64,000 bases of DNA. Source: Polaribacter sp. WD7. Its GTDB lineage: Bacteria > Bacteroidota > Bacteroidia > Flavobacteriales > Flavobacteriaceae. The stretch is from positions 248,001 to 312,000 of the forward strand of contig NZ_QPEJ01000015.1 in assembly GCF_003335085.1 (NCBI RefSeq). Direction: 5' to 3'. The notes under the pieces were generated by a model that did no database searches, was not told where the DNA came from, and worked only from the letters and a program-made list of their open reading frames with translations. A program made the position numbers and the translations under genes. Shown here piece after piece: positions 56,208-64,000 of this stretch; position 1 is the stretch's first letter, and every line of letters starts with the position of its first letter.

Positions 56208-56969
56208 ATGTGGCAAAAATTTACCTATGATTTAGGAAACATAGCAAAATCTATGGGGCATGCATACTCTAGACCTTTGCACTGGAAAAAAGATCAGTTT
56301 TTAAATTTAGGATACATAACAGCAGGAACAGCGGCTTTATATATAATAGATGATAACGTTGATAATTGGGCTGATGGCTGGAGAAACGATGTACCACGTT
56401 GGGTTACCGATTATGGTAACGATATTGGTGGACCCAACAGAAATTTTGCACTTACAGGAGCTGTATATTTAACAGGATTGTTTACACAAAACCCAAAGTT
56501 AAGAAGAACAGGAGTTTTACTAATTTCTTCTGCAGCTGCTTCAGGGTTATTGCAGCAAATTTCTAAACGAATTATTGGAAGAGCAAGACCAAAAGCCAAT
56601 GTAGGTAAAGATAAGTTTGATCCATTTCATTTAGATAGAGTATTTAATTACGATTCTTTTCCGTCAGGTCATACCATGTTGGGTTTTACCAATGCGTATG
56701 CAATTGCAAAACATTTTGATAGCCCTTGGGTAAAAGCAGGTTTGTATACCATTGGTTCTATTCCTGGTATTAGTAGAATTATAGACCGTTTTCATTGGTT
56801 GAGTGATGTTGCTTTCTCTACAGCAATTAGTATTTTTATTGTAGAAGCCATAGATAAGTTTTTAGATACTAAATACGATCAAAAATACAACGATAAAAGA
56901 GTTGAAAAAAAAGTAGTTTGGGACTTGCAAGTTACACCGCAGCGTTTTGGTATTACAATGAATTTTTAA
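56208..56969 (+). CDS. PAP2-family phosphatase (start probably further upstream)
   Basis: 253 residues from the first ATG. Acid phosphatase motifs: KRIIGRARPK (KxxxxxxRP) near 122, the SGH motif in DSFPSGHTM near 148, and SRIIDRFHWLSDV near 194 with the catalytic His and Asp. It dephosphorylates lipid or isoprenyl phosphates. The open frame continues upstream without an ATG, GTG or TTG start, and translates to a convincing signal peptide (IKNYKHTFILFFFLGVYTVFSQ at about 56103-56168). Start candidates are ATT 56085 or ATC 56103. A lost start codon is the other possibility. The gene is convergent with the methyltransferase, 8 bases apart. Confidence 0.87.
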   Translation: MWQKFTYDLGNIAKSMGHAYSRPLHWKKDQFLNLGYITAGTAALYIIDDNVDNWADGWRNDVPRWVTDYGNDIGGPNRNFALTGAVYLTGLFTQNPKLRRTGVLLISSAAASGLLQQISKRIIGRARPKANVGKDKFDPFHLDRVFNYDSFPSGHTMLGFTNAYAIAKHFDSPWVKAGLYTIGSIPGISRIIDRFHWLSDVAFSTAISIFIVEAIDKFLDTKYDQKYNDKRVEKKVVWDLQVTPQRFGITMNF

Positions 56970-56977
56970 GTTGTTAA

Positions 56978-57796
56978 CTATTTCTTTGCAGCCAGCATAA
57001 TATGAGGGCTAAAGGGGAGTAGGTATTCATCATTCTGCGTAAGTTTTTGTAATTTGTTTAATGTTTTTGATTTCTGTTTGTCTATCATATTTGCAAAATA
57101 TTGATGATCTAACCAAACCAAACCTTCTACGGCAAATAGATTGATAAACTCTAAGTCTTGTTCTAAAAACTCTTTTTTTAATTGTTCTGGTTTATGGTAA
57201 AAAGCATCAGCCAACAAAAAAGGAAAATCTTTTGGTGCGTTGTGTATTCCTGTAGTCAATTCTTCTTTACACATTTCAAAAAAAGAATTCGCATGAATCA
57301 TTCCGTTCATTAAACCAACCACAGTAGATGCAGTAGCATTTATAGCAAAACCTAAGACTACACCTCCTTTTCTTAATACTCTTTTGGCTTCTAGAATGGC
57401 TGCAACTCTATCTTCTTTATTTTGCAGATGATATAAAGGACCATGTAAAATTACTAAATCTGCACTATTATTTTTGTAAGGAAGTTTTTGTGCTTTTCCT
57501 TGAGTAATAGTAAAGCTGTTTTTAAGTTTTTTTGCTCTTTTTTCTGCGAGTTTAATATGTTTTAGAACAGGCTCTAGTAAGTGAACTGTATTTCCGTTTT
57601 TCGCTAACCATTCGCTATATTTTCCTGTACCACCACCAACATCTATTATTGTCGCATTGGGATGGTAGAGATGAAGTGATATAAGTTCTTTTATGCGCTC
57701 AAACTCAAAAATACCCATTCCTTTTTCTAAACGGGTTTCTTCTGAAGCAGTATTGTAAAAATCTTCTAATTCTTTAGAAATATAGCCCTTTTTCAT
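56978..57796 (-). CDS. Class I SAM-dependent methyltransferase
   Basis: 272 residues. The SAM motif I is IIDVGGGTGKYSEWLA near 50, motif II LLEPVLKHIKLA near 74, then LVILHGPLYHL near 113. The methyltransferase domain covers the first 160 residues; the C-terminal 110 residues are specific and unknown. Small-molecule or isoprenoid-quinone-like substrates are possible, but none can be chosen. It follows the PAS protein by 33 bases on the same strand. Confidence 0.87.
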   Translation of the reverse strand: MKKGYISKELEDFYNTASEETRLEKGMGIFEFERIKELISLHLYHPNATIIDVGGGTGKYSEWLAKNGNTVHLLEPVLKHIKLAEKRAKKLKNSFTITQGKAQKLPYKNNSADLVILHGPLYHLQNKEDRVAAILEAKRVLRKGGVVLGFAINATASTVVGLMNGMIHANSFFEMCKEELTTGIHNAPKDFPFLLADAFYHKPEQLKKEFLEQDLEFINLFAVEGLVWLDHQYFANMIDKQKSKTLNKLQKLTQNDEYLLPFSPHIMLAAKK

Positions 57797-57829
57797 AAAG
57801 TTCTATTAAAAAAATAATGATATTTTAAA

Positions 57830-58396
57830 CTAAATAGCTCTTTCTAAAGCAATATAATGTGTTGTTTCTAAATAAGATAAAGGGTATACCTTTATTTCAC
57901 ATTTATAAGGAGTTTTATCTTTCTTATAATTTAAAACAATTTCTTTAAAAGGTTCATTTTTTTGAAGTTTCTTTCTAATTCTAGATTTTGTTGTTTGGCA
58001 AGTATTAGTTCCTTGTAAGAAAGAAGGTGTTTTGTGTAAACTATCATTTTTATTGTAACCGGTCATTTTTTTAAATCCGTTATTTACCCATAAAATTTCT
58101 TGCTTACTATTGGTGATTACTATAGCTTCGAAACGTTCATTTTCAAATATTTCGTCTACATTGTTTTCCCATTTGTGTTTTTTAGCAAAATGTTTTACCA
58201 TATTGATGTCATTTTTTCTGTTCAATTTTTGAATTTCAGAACTAAAATTATCAATAAAAAAATTGAAACTGAGTATAGGTAACTGTATACTATTAGAAGG
58301 TATAAGTAAGTGTTTTATAGCATCGTAATTTTGTTGGCTTTGAGACGCAACAAAAAAATCCAGACACTTCATATTTACTAAATTATTTTTCATCAA
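57830..58396 (-). CDS. PAS domain protein, LOV-like without photoactive cysteine
   Basis: 188 residues. The N-terminal 80 residues are not recognised. A single PAS domain lies at about 85-188 (AIVITNSKQEILWVNNGFKKMTGYN), with TPSFLQGTNT where LOV photoreceptors have NCRFLQG. The photoreactive Cys position is therefore replaced, and no kinase, GGDEF or HTH output domain is present. It probably senses a small ligand or mediates protein contacts. It is encoded on the minus strand between the acyl-CoA mutase and the methyltransferase genes. Confidence 0.82.
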   Translation of the reverse strand: MMKNNLVNMKCLDFFVASQSQQNYDAIKHLLIPSNSIQLPILSFNFFIDNFSSEIQKLNRKNDINMVKHFAKKHKWENNVDEIFENERFEAIVITNSKQEILWVNNGFKKMTGYNKNDSLHKTPSFLQGTNTCQTTKSRIRKKLQKNEPFKEIVLNYKKDKTPYKCEIKVYPLSYLETTHYIALERAI

Positions 58397-58476
58397 ATAG
58401 GTATTTGTTTAAAGTGGTAAAATTAAGCAAATTAGATTAGCTATTGTGTTAAAGTAATAAGTTTAAAGGTATATTT

Positions 58477-61400
58477 TTACATGTTTCTGCGGTATTGTCC
58501 GCCAACCTTAAATAATGCTTCTGTAATTTGCCCTAAAGAACAGGTTTTGGTAGCCTCCATTAGTTTGTCAAATAAGTTTTCATTTTGAACAGCTGCCTCT
58601 TGCAAAATTTTAATTTGTTTTTTTGAATGATTTCTTTGTGCTTGTTCCAGATTTTCTTTGGTTTGTATTTGGTTTTGTTTTTCTTCTTCCGTAGCACGTA
58701 TAACTTCTGCAGGTAAAACGGTTGGAGAACCTTTAGAACTCAAAAAAGTATTAACTCCAATAATTGGGAATTCTCCATTGTGTTTTAGTGTTTCATAATA
58801 CAAACTTTCTTCTTGAATTTTAGAGCGCTGATACATGGTTTCCATAGCACCTAAAACACCGCCTCTTTCGGTTATTCTATCAAATTCCTCTAAAACAGCT
58901 TCTTCAACTAAATCTGTCAATTCTTCAATAATAAAAGAACCTTGAATAGGGTTTTCGTTTTTAGTTAAACCTAATTCTTTGTTGATAATCAGTTGAATGG
59001 CCATAGCTCTTCTTACAGATTCTTCTGTTGGGGTGGTTATGGCTTCATCATAGGCATTTGTGTGCAGAGAGTTACAGTTGTCATATATTGCATATAGAGC
59101 CTGTAATGTTGTTCTAATATCATTAAAATCAATTTCTTGCGCGTGTAAAGAACGTCCAGAAGTCTGAATATGATACTTTAGCATTTGTGCTCTCTCATTT
59201 GCACCATATTTTAATTTCATCGCTTTTGCCCAAATTTTTCGAGCAACTCTACCAATTACCGCATATTCAGGGTCAATTCCGTTTGAAAAGAAAAACGACA
59301 AGTTAGGTCCAAATTTATTGATATCCATTCCTCGTGACAAATAATACTCAACGTAAGTAAAACCATTGGCTAACGTTAGCGCTAATTGTGTAATTGGGTT
59401 TGCGCCAGCTTCTGCAATATGATATCCAGAGATAGAAACCGAATAAAAATTTCGTACCTGTTTTTCTATAAAATACTCTTGTACATCACCCATTAATCGA
59501 AGCGCAAATTCTGTAGAAAAAATACAAGTATTTTGTGCTTGATCTTCTTTTAAAATATCTGCTTGTACTGTACCCCTAACTTTAGTTAATGTGTCTTTTT
59601 TTATCTGTTGATACACCTCAGAAGGTAAAACCATATCACCAGTAATACCTAACAATAACAATCCTAAGCCATTGTTTCCTTCAGGTAAATCGCCATGATA
59701 TTTAGGTCTTTTTAAGCCATTATTATCATAAGTTTCTGAAAGTTTATCTTCTACAACATATTCAAGATTATGTTGTTTGATGTATTTTTCACAATTTTGA
59801 TCAATAGCTGCATTCATAAAAAAACCAAGCAACATGGGCGCGGGTCCATTAATCGTCATAGAAACAGAGGTCATAGTATGGCTTAAATCGAAACCAGAAT
59901 ACAATTTTTTAGCATCATCTAAACAACAAATAGAAACACCAGCATTTCCTATTTTTCCATAAATATCTGGTCTGTTTCTAGGGTCATTCCCATATAAGGT
60001 TACACTATCAAAAGCGGTAGATAAACGTTTTGCATCCATACCTAAACTTACATAGTGAAAACGTCGGTTGGTTCTTTCTGGACCACCTTCTCCAGCAAAC
60101 ATTCTTGTTGGGTCTTCACCTGTTCTTTTAAAAGGATATAATCCTGAAGTATACGGGAATTCTCCAGGTACGTTCTCTTGTAAGTTCCATTTCAATAGAT
60201 CACCCCATGCTTGGTATTTGGGTAAACTTACCTTAGGAATTTTTGAATGCGAGAGAGATTCACTATGCGTTTCTATATTGATTTCTTTATCTCTAACTTT
60301 AAATGTATAGATTGGATTTTTATATTGCTGAACTTTTGTATTCCAATTTAAAATGATTTCCCAATTATAAGGGTTTAAGTTGAGTTTTACTTTGTCAAAT
60401 TGAGCAATTAGTAATTTGATGAAAACGATATCGTCATTCTGAACTTGTTTTAGAATCTTATCATTGTCAAGTCCGTTTTTTGAAAGAAAAGATTCTTTCA
60501 CTGCGTTCGGAATCACAGATAAAATAGTTTGTTGAATGCCATATAATTTTTGTGCAACTACCACCTGTTTTTCAACGTTATCATCATAAGACCTGTTGCT
60601 TTCTGCAATTTCTGATAAATAGCGAACTCTTTTTGGAGGAATGACGTAAATTTTTTCAGACATTGCTACAGAAATTTCCATCTTAGATTCAAGGTTAGCA
60701 CCTGTTTTTTCTACCAATTTATCCATAATCGCTTTGTAAAGCGAGTTCATTCCAGGATCGTTAAATTGAGAAGCAATTGTACCAAAAACTGGCATGTCAT
60801 CCATATGAACATGCCATAAATTATTGTTACGCATGTATGTTTTTTTAACATCACGAATAGCGTCTAAAGCACCTCTTTTATCAAATTTATTAATGGCAAC
60901 TAAATCTGCAAAATCTAGCATGTCAATTTTCTCTAATTGAGTGGCGGCACCAAATTCTGGGGTCATTACATAAAGAGAAGTATCAGAATGCTCTATAATT
61001 TCGGTATCAGATTGCCCTATGCCAGATGTTTCTAAAATAATCAAATCAAACTCAGCAGCTTTAAGAACTTCTACGGCTTCATTCACATGTTTGGATAATG
61101 CCAAATTAGATTGACGAGTAGCCAGAGATCGCATATAAACACGTTTATTATTAATAGCATTCATGCGAATTCTATCACCTAAAAGTGCACCTCCTGTTTT
61201 TCTCTTAGAAGGGTCTACAGAAATTAAACCTACGGTTTTTTGAGGAAAATCAATTAAGAAACGTCTTACTAGCTCATCTACCAAAGAAGATTTTCCAGCA
61301 CCACCTGTACCAGTGATTCCTAAAACAGGTGTTTTTGAGTTTTTGTTTTTTATATGAATGTTGTCTAAAGTAGGTTTTGCGATTTCAGGAAAGTTTTCTG

Positions 61401-61917
61401 CGGCAGAAATGACTCTAGCTATTTTACCCGAATCTTTTTTAGGTAAATCATTAACCTTTATATCTACAGCGTTTCCTATTGCAAAGTCAGATTTTTCTAC
61501 CAAATCGTTAATCATTCCTTGTAAGCCTAATTCTCTTCCATCATCTGGAGAATAAATACGAGTAATTCCGTAATTCATTAACTCTTTGATTTCTTCTGGT
61601 AAAATAACTCCACCTCCGCCTCCAAAAATTTTAATATGACTTGCATTTTTTTCTTTTAGCAAATCGTACATGTATTTAAAATATTCATTATGACCTCCTT
61701 GATAAGAGGTCATTGCTATAGCATTTGCGTCTTCTTGTATAGCACAATTTACAACTTCTTCAACACTTCTGTCGTGGCCCAAATGAATTACTTCAACTCC
61801 TGTAGATTGTATTATTCTACGCATAATGTTTATAGCAGCATCGTGTCCATCAAATAATGAAGCAGCAGTCACAATACGTACTTTATATTTAGGTTTGTAA
61901 GGAGTTGTTTGTAGCAT
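58477..61917 (-). CDS. icmF: Fused acyl-CoA mutase IcmF (B12 domain, MeaB-like GTPase, mutase)
   Basis: 1146 residues with three domains in IcmF order. The cobalamin-binding domain is at about 10-140, with the B12 histidine in [10 protein letters not shown]. The MeaB/G3E GTPase domain runs from about 195 to 430, with P-loop [12 protein letters not shown]. The mutase barrel runs from about 570 to 1110 ([42 protein letters not shown]). It rearranges isobutyryl-CoA and butyryl-CoA or related acyl-CoAs, with a built-in chaperone. Residues about 466-496 ([22 protein letters not shown]) are encoded by a dispersed-repeat sequence inserted in frame between GTPase and mutase domains. It stands alone, divergent from the DUF4136 gene. 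Confidence 0.93.
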   Translation of the reverse strand: MLQTTPYKPKYKVRIVTAASLFDGHDAAINIMRRIIQSTGVEVIHLGHDRSVEEVVNCAIQEDANAIAMTSYQGGHNEYFKYMYDLLKEKNASHIKIFGGGGGVILPEEIKELMNYGITRIYSPDDGRELGLQGMINDLVEKSDFAIGNAVDIKVNDLPKKDSGKIARVISAAENFPEIAKPTLDNIHIKNKNSKTPVLGITGTGGAGKSSLVDELVRRFLIDFPQKTVGLISVDPSKRKTGGALLGDRIRMNAINNKRVYMRSLATRQSNLALSKHVNEAVEVLKAAEFDLIILETSGIGQSDTEIIEHSDTSLYVMTPEFGAATQLEKIDMLDFADLVAINKFDKRGALDAIRDVKKTYMRNNNLWHVHMDDMPVFGTIASQFNDPGMNSLYKAIMDKLVEKTGANLESKMEISVAMSEKIYVIPPKRVRYLSEIAESNRSYDDNVEKQVVVAQKLYGIQQTILSVIPNAVKESFLSKNGLDNDKILKQVQNDDIVFIKLLIAQFDKVKLNLNPYNWEIILNWNTKVQQYKNPIYTFKVRDKEINIETHSESLSHSKIPKVSLPKYQAWGDLLKWNLQENVPGEFPYTSGLYPFKRTGEDPTRMFAGEGGPERTNRRFHYVSLGMDAKRLSTAFDSVTLYGNDPRNRPDIYGKIGNAGVSICCLDDAKKLYSGFDLSHTMTSVSMTINGPAPMLLGFFMNAAIDQNCEKYIKQHNLEYVVEDKLSETYDNNGLKRPKYHGDLPEGNNGLGLLLLGITGDMVLPSEVYQQIKKDTLTKVRGTVQADILKEDQAQNTCIFSTEFALRLMGDVQEYFIEKQVRNFYSVSISGYHIAEAGANPITQLALTLANGFTYVEYYLSRGMDINKFGPNLSFFFSNGIDPEYAVIGRVARKIWAKAMKLKYGANERAQMLKYHIQTSGRSLHAQEIDFNDIRTTLQALYAIYDNCNSLHTNAYDEAITTPTEESVRRAMAIQLIINKELGLTKNENPIQGSFIIEELTDLVEEAVLEEFDRITERGGVLGAMETMYQRSKIQEESLYYETLKHNGEFPIIGVNTFLSSKGSPTVLPAEVIRATEEEKQNQIQTKENLEQAQRNHSKKQIKILQEAAVQNENLFDKLMEATKTCSLGQITEALFKVGGQYRRNM
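60431..60520. repeat. Dispersed palindromic repeat inserted in frame in icmF
   Basis: Two half-elements, GTCATTCTGAACTTGTTTTA and GATTCTTTCACTGCGTTCGG (the second bounded by GATTC and GAATC), lie 38 bases apart. They match intergenic repeats I recognise from many Bacteroidota genomes. They keep the reading frame and encode about 30 residues of the IcmF linker. Confidence 0.65.
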
Positions 61918-62075
61918 TTGTAAAAATTATGATTTAAAACGGGTGTAATTTAAGAAAAACGTAAAAAAATACCATATTTATTAGTGTTATAAAAATCAAA
62001 AAACTATTACTTGATTTGATATTTAGAAATATTTATAATTTATCAGGGCAAATATTAAGAAAAAAGCCCTCTTTT

Positions 62076-62090
62076 TGGCACATTTATTGC
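62076..62090 (+). promoter_or_regulatory. Sigma-54 (RpoN) promoter -24/-12 element
   Basis: TGGCAC-5 bases-TTGC, an exact match to the -24/-12 consensus spacing. The transcript would start near 62102, leaving a leader of about 110 bases before the DUF4136 gene. Confidence 0.65.
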
Positions 62091-62112
62091 TCAATATTGT
62101 TGAGTAACTCTC

Positions 62113-62155
62113 TAAAAACCATCTGATTTATCTAGATGAAATTGCATGGTTTTTA
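62113..62155 (+). promoter_or_regulatory. Stem-loop in the leader of the DUF4136 gene
   Basis: TAAAAACCAT and ATGGTTTTTA form a perfect 10-base stem around a 23-base loop. An alternative inner pairing is CATCT with AGATG. Little T-run follows, so a regulatory leader structure or regulator site is more likely than a terminator. Confidence 0.45.
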
Positions 62156-62210
62156 AATTATAAGGCTAAGAAAGGGAAATCGTATTAACTTAATAATTAA
62201 AACATTTATC

Positions 62211-62753
62211 ATGAAAAACATATTTTTAATATCACTAATCTCTCTTCTTGTATTCTCTTCATGTAACTCATTACAAGTTTTTACAGATTATGATGACAAA
62301 ATAGATTTTAGCAAATACAAAACCTTTGCTTTTTACAAACCAGAAATAGATAAGGCAGAAATTTCTGATTTAGATAAAAAAAGAATTTTAAGAGCCATAG
62401 AGTCTGAACTTACAGCAATGGGTATGGTAAAATCTGAAAAACCAGATATGCTAGTTGGTATTTTCACAAAATCTAGAGAACGAGTAGATGTAAATCAGAA
62501 TAACAATATTGGATTTGGTTGGGGCTGGGGCTTTAACCCTTGGTTTGGTGGTGGTATTAATAATGTTAACGTAAGCCAATATACAGAAGGAACATTATTT
62601 ATAGATTTTATAGACAAAGAAAAAAAAGAATTGATTTGGCAAGGTGTAGGAAGTGGTGCTCTTCGTCTTCAAAGTAAAGAGAAAAAAGAAGCGAGGATAA
62701 AAGAATTCGTTAAAGAAATTATAGATAGGTTTCCCCCAGAACAAAAAAAGTAA
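62211..62753 (+). CDS. DUF4136 lipoprotein
   Basis: 180 residues. A lipoprotein signal has its lipobox at FSSCNS (Cys near 19). The DUF4136 domain follows: DYDDKIDFSKYKTFAF, a helix LDKKRILRAIESEL, a Gly/Trp-rich segment (GFGWGWGFNPWFGGG) near 104-118, and TEGTLFIDFIDKEKKELIWQGVGSG. This is typical of Bacteroidota outer-membrane lipoproteins of unknown function. It is preceded by a sigma-54 promoter and a structured leader and followed by a strong terminator, so it is a single-gene unit probably induced under a specific stress or starvation signal. Confidence 0.85.
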   Translation: MKNIFLISLISLLVFSSCNSLQVFTDYDDKIDFSKYKTFAFYKPEIDKAEISDLDKKRILRAIESELTAMGMVKSEKPDMLVGIFTKSRERVDVNQNNNIGFGWGWGFNPWFGGGINNVNVSQYTEGTLFIDFIDKEKKELIWQGVGSGALRLQSKEKKEARIKEFVKEIIDRFPPEQKK

Positions 62754-62756
62754 AAC

Positions 62757-62787
62757 AAAAAAAGCGTTCATTAGAACGCTTTTTTTA
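62757..62787 (+). terminator. Rho-independent terminator after the DUF4136 gene
   Basis: A-run plus GCGTTC-ATTA-GAACGC plus T-run, 3 bases after the stop. Confidence 0.9.
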
Positions 62788-62812
62788 TGAATTAAAGTAA
62801 TATTTTTGCAGT

Positions 62813-62977
62813 ATGTATAACCAAAAAACACCCTTAGAAGCGGGAGATTTTTATGTAAACGAACAAGGATATAAGGTTTTTACAGAAAAATATCACTTTA
62901 AAAGAGGGTATTGCTGTAAAAGTGGTTGTAAACATTGCCCTTATGGATATGATAAAAAAACAGACTCCTTTATATAA
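62813..62977 (+). CDS. DUF5522 small Cys-rich protein
   Basis: 54 residues. The whole protein is the DUF5522 motif: EAGDFYVNEQGYKVFTEKYH followed by KRGYCCKSGCKHCPYGY, with four cysteines in a CCxxxCxxC pattern. It is presumably a small metal-binding (Zn or Fe-S) protein of the cytoplasm. Such proteins occur widely in Bacteroidota, often as short stand-alone genes. It begins 25 bases after the preceding terminator and precedes the DUF4197 gene by 48 bases, so those two may share a transcript. Confidence 0.85.
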   Translation: MYNQKTPLEAGDFYVNEQGYKVFTEKYHFKRGYCCKSGCKHCPYGYDKKTDSFI

Positions 62978-63025
62978 AGGTGACTTTTTTGGGTAGTTTG
63001 TTTCTAAAAAGTATAACAGATAATT

Positions 63026-63736
63026 ATGATAAAAAGAATTTTAATTTTAGTGGTGGCAATACAATTTGCAGGATGTGCAGAGTTGCAAAAAGTAGTAAAC
63101 AATTTACCTAATGGAGGTGCATTAACTCAAGATCAAATAGGTAAAGGATTAAGAGAGGCATTAAATAATGGTATAGAACACCAAGTTACTAAATTAACGA
63201 CAAAAGATGGTTTTTATAAAAATAGTTTAGTAAAAATACTATTACCAGAAGAATTACAAAAAGTAGACAAAGGGCTTAGAAATATTGGTTTAGGTAAATT
63301 AGCAGACGAAGGAATTAAAGGTTTAAATAGAGCTGCAGAAGATGCGGTAAAAACGGCAACACCAATTTTTGTAGATGCTGTTAAAGAAATTACATTTAAT
63401 GATGCAAAAGATATTTTGCTAGGAAATCAAAATGCAGCAACAACATATTTAAAATCTAAAACTACAGAAAATTTATATGCAAGTTTTAGTCCTGTAATTC
63501 AAAATTCTTTTTCAAAAGTAGGAGCAGATAAAATTTGGAGTAATTTAATTAACAGATACAATAGTATTCCTTTTGTTAATAAAGTAAATCCAGACTTAAC
63601 TCAGTATGTTACAAATCAAGCATTGCAAGGTGTATTTACAATGATAGCTGTAGAAGAAAAAGGAATTCGTGAAAAAGTAGGTTTACGTGATACTCCTTTA
63701 TTAAAACAAGTTTTTGCTTTACAAGATAAAAAGTAA
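63026..63736 (+). CDS. DUF4197 lipoprotein
   Basis: 236 residues. A lipoprotein signal has its lipobox at FAGCAEL (Cys near 17). The DUF4197 domain covers the remainder: LTQDQIGKGLREALNNGIEHQV near 34, YKNSLVKILLPEELQKV, FNDAKDILLGNQNAATTYLKSKT near 126, and LTQYVTNQALQGVF near 194. It is mostly helical and predicted periplasmic, facing from the membrane it is anchored to. Function unknown. A strong bidirectional terminator follows, separating it from the convergent pyrF gene. Confidence 0.9.
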   Translation: MIKRILILVVAIQFAGCAELQKVVNNLPNGGALTQDQIGKGLREALNNGIEHQVTKLTTKDGFYKNSLVKILLPEELQKVDKGLRNIGLGKLADEGIKGLNRAAEDAVKTATPIFVDAVKEITFNDAKDILLGNQNAATTYLKSKTTENLYASFSPVIQNSFSKVGADKIWSNLINRYNSIPFVNKVNPDLTQYVTNQALQGVFTMIAVEEKGIREKVGLRDTPLLKQVFALQDKK

Positions 63737-63747
63737 ATGAATCTTAT

Positions 63748-63790
63748 AAAAAAAAGAGCCTGTATCAAAATGATACAGGCTCTTTTTTTT
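63748..63790. terminator. Bidirectional terminator between DUF4197 gene and pyrF
   Basis: A perfect 17-base stem, AAAAAGAGCCTGTATCA / TGATACAGGCTCTTTTT, with a 3-base loop and A/T flanks on both sides. Confidence 0.92.
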
Positions 63791-63792
63791 TC

Positions 63793-64000
63793 TTATTTTA
63801 AAATCGTAGCCATTTCTAGTTGTAATTCTTTAGCTTTTAAAGCAGATTTTTCAGCAAAATCAATTTCTTTAGAGGCATAAATAATTCCTCTAGAAGAATT
63901 GATAAGTAAACCAATGTTGTTTGATAAACCATATTTACAAACATCTTGCAAATTACCACCTTGAGCGCCAACTCCTGGAACTAATAAAAAAGAATCAGGA
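63793..64000 (-). CDS. pyrF: Orotidine 5'-phosphate decarboxylase, C-terminal part
   Basis: Only the last 69 codons are in the window; the gene continues past the right edge. The visible translation contains [12 protein letters not shown] and [12 protein letters not shown], the phosphate-binding GAQGG and NSSRGI motifs of the long (type 2) bacterial PyrF. It decarboxylates OMP to UMP, the last step of pyrimidine synthesis. The stop codon lies just past the bidirectional terminator shared with the DUF4197 gene. Confidence 0.9.
   Translation of the reverse strand, partial: PDSFLLVPGVGAQGGNLQDVCKYGLSNNIGLLINSSRGIIYASKEIDFAEKSALKAKELQLEMATILK

Noticed and set aside
1-64000. tRNA, rRNA, CRISPR arrays, insertion sequences, prophage
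   Set aside because: No transposase, integrase, regularly spaced repeats or RNA-gene-like stretch was recognised in any gap; short RNAs cannot be excluded by eye.

Overview
The window looks like a chromosomal segment of a marine member of the Flavobacteriaceae (Bacteroidota), similar in style to Polaribacter or Tenacibaculum. The DNA is AT-rich. Secreted proteins carry type IX secretion (T9SS) C-terminal sorting domains, several promoters have the Bacteroidota -7 motif TAnnTTTG, Shine-Dalgarno sequences are mostly absent, and the gene families (DUF4136, DUF4197, DUF5522, MORN-like repeat proteins) are typical of that class. Genus is inference. I saw no rRNA, tRNA, CRISPR array, insertion sequence or prophage. 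No gap between genes exceeds about 300 bases.

Layout. 1-1571: a HAD phosphatase (cut by the window edge) behind a LacI-type regulator. 1639-5661: a tightly overlapping membrane glycosyltransferase operon (MORN-like protein, DPM1-like GT2, cellulose-synthase-like GT2, GT-C mannosyltransferase-like protein). 5740-8718: a polytopic membrane iron-sulfur protein with an FAD oxidoreductase. 8903-14568: an outer-membrane barrel, a GH113-like lipoprotein, an internally duplicated lipoprotein coupled to a small Omp85 barrel, and a PPP-type phosphatase.

14687-24570 (minus strand) is the most distinctive block, an arsenosugar biosynthesis cluster. It holds ArsM (arsenite methyltransferase), ArsS (radical SAM), a TIGR04282-type glycosyltransferase, a peroxidase-like carboxymuconolactone decarboxylase protein, a rhodanese, a DUF547 protein, a T9SS-exported DM13 protein and a purine nucleoside phosphorylase. 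Downstream lie a tightly coupled small-molecule kinase, inositol-monophosphatase-like enzyme and fatty-acid-hydroxylase-family enzyme. ArsM and ArsS would make a dimethylarsinoyl-adenosine intermediate. A phosphorylase and a glycosyltransferase are what is then needed to remove adenine and add an aglycone. A role for the downstream kinase/phosphatase/hydroxylase trio, for example in arsenolipids, is speculation. No arsR or arsenic efflux gene is visible.

24847-34059: housekeeping genes (fabD, galE, DegT aminotransferase, penicillin-acylase-family hydrolase, nitroreductase, RluA-type pseudouridine synthase, engB, alpha/beta hydrolase). 34261-49758: a nearly complete dcw cluster, mraZ-rsmH-ftsL-ftsI-murE-mraY-murD-ftsW-murG-murC-ftsQ-ftsA-ftsZ, without murF or ddl. 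It has a clear three-box MraZ operator in front and several non-ATG starts. 49930-64000: a large T9SS protein, a small membrane protein, an aminotransferase, a fatty acid desaturase, rsmG, a PAP2 phosphatase, a methyltransferase, a PAS protein, a fused acyl-CoA mutase (IcmF type) carrying an in-frame dispersed repeat, a DUF4136 lipoprotein behind a sigma-54 promoter, DUF5522 and DUF4197 proteins, and the C-terminal end of pyrF.
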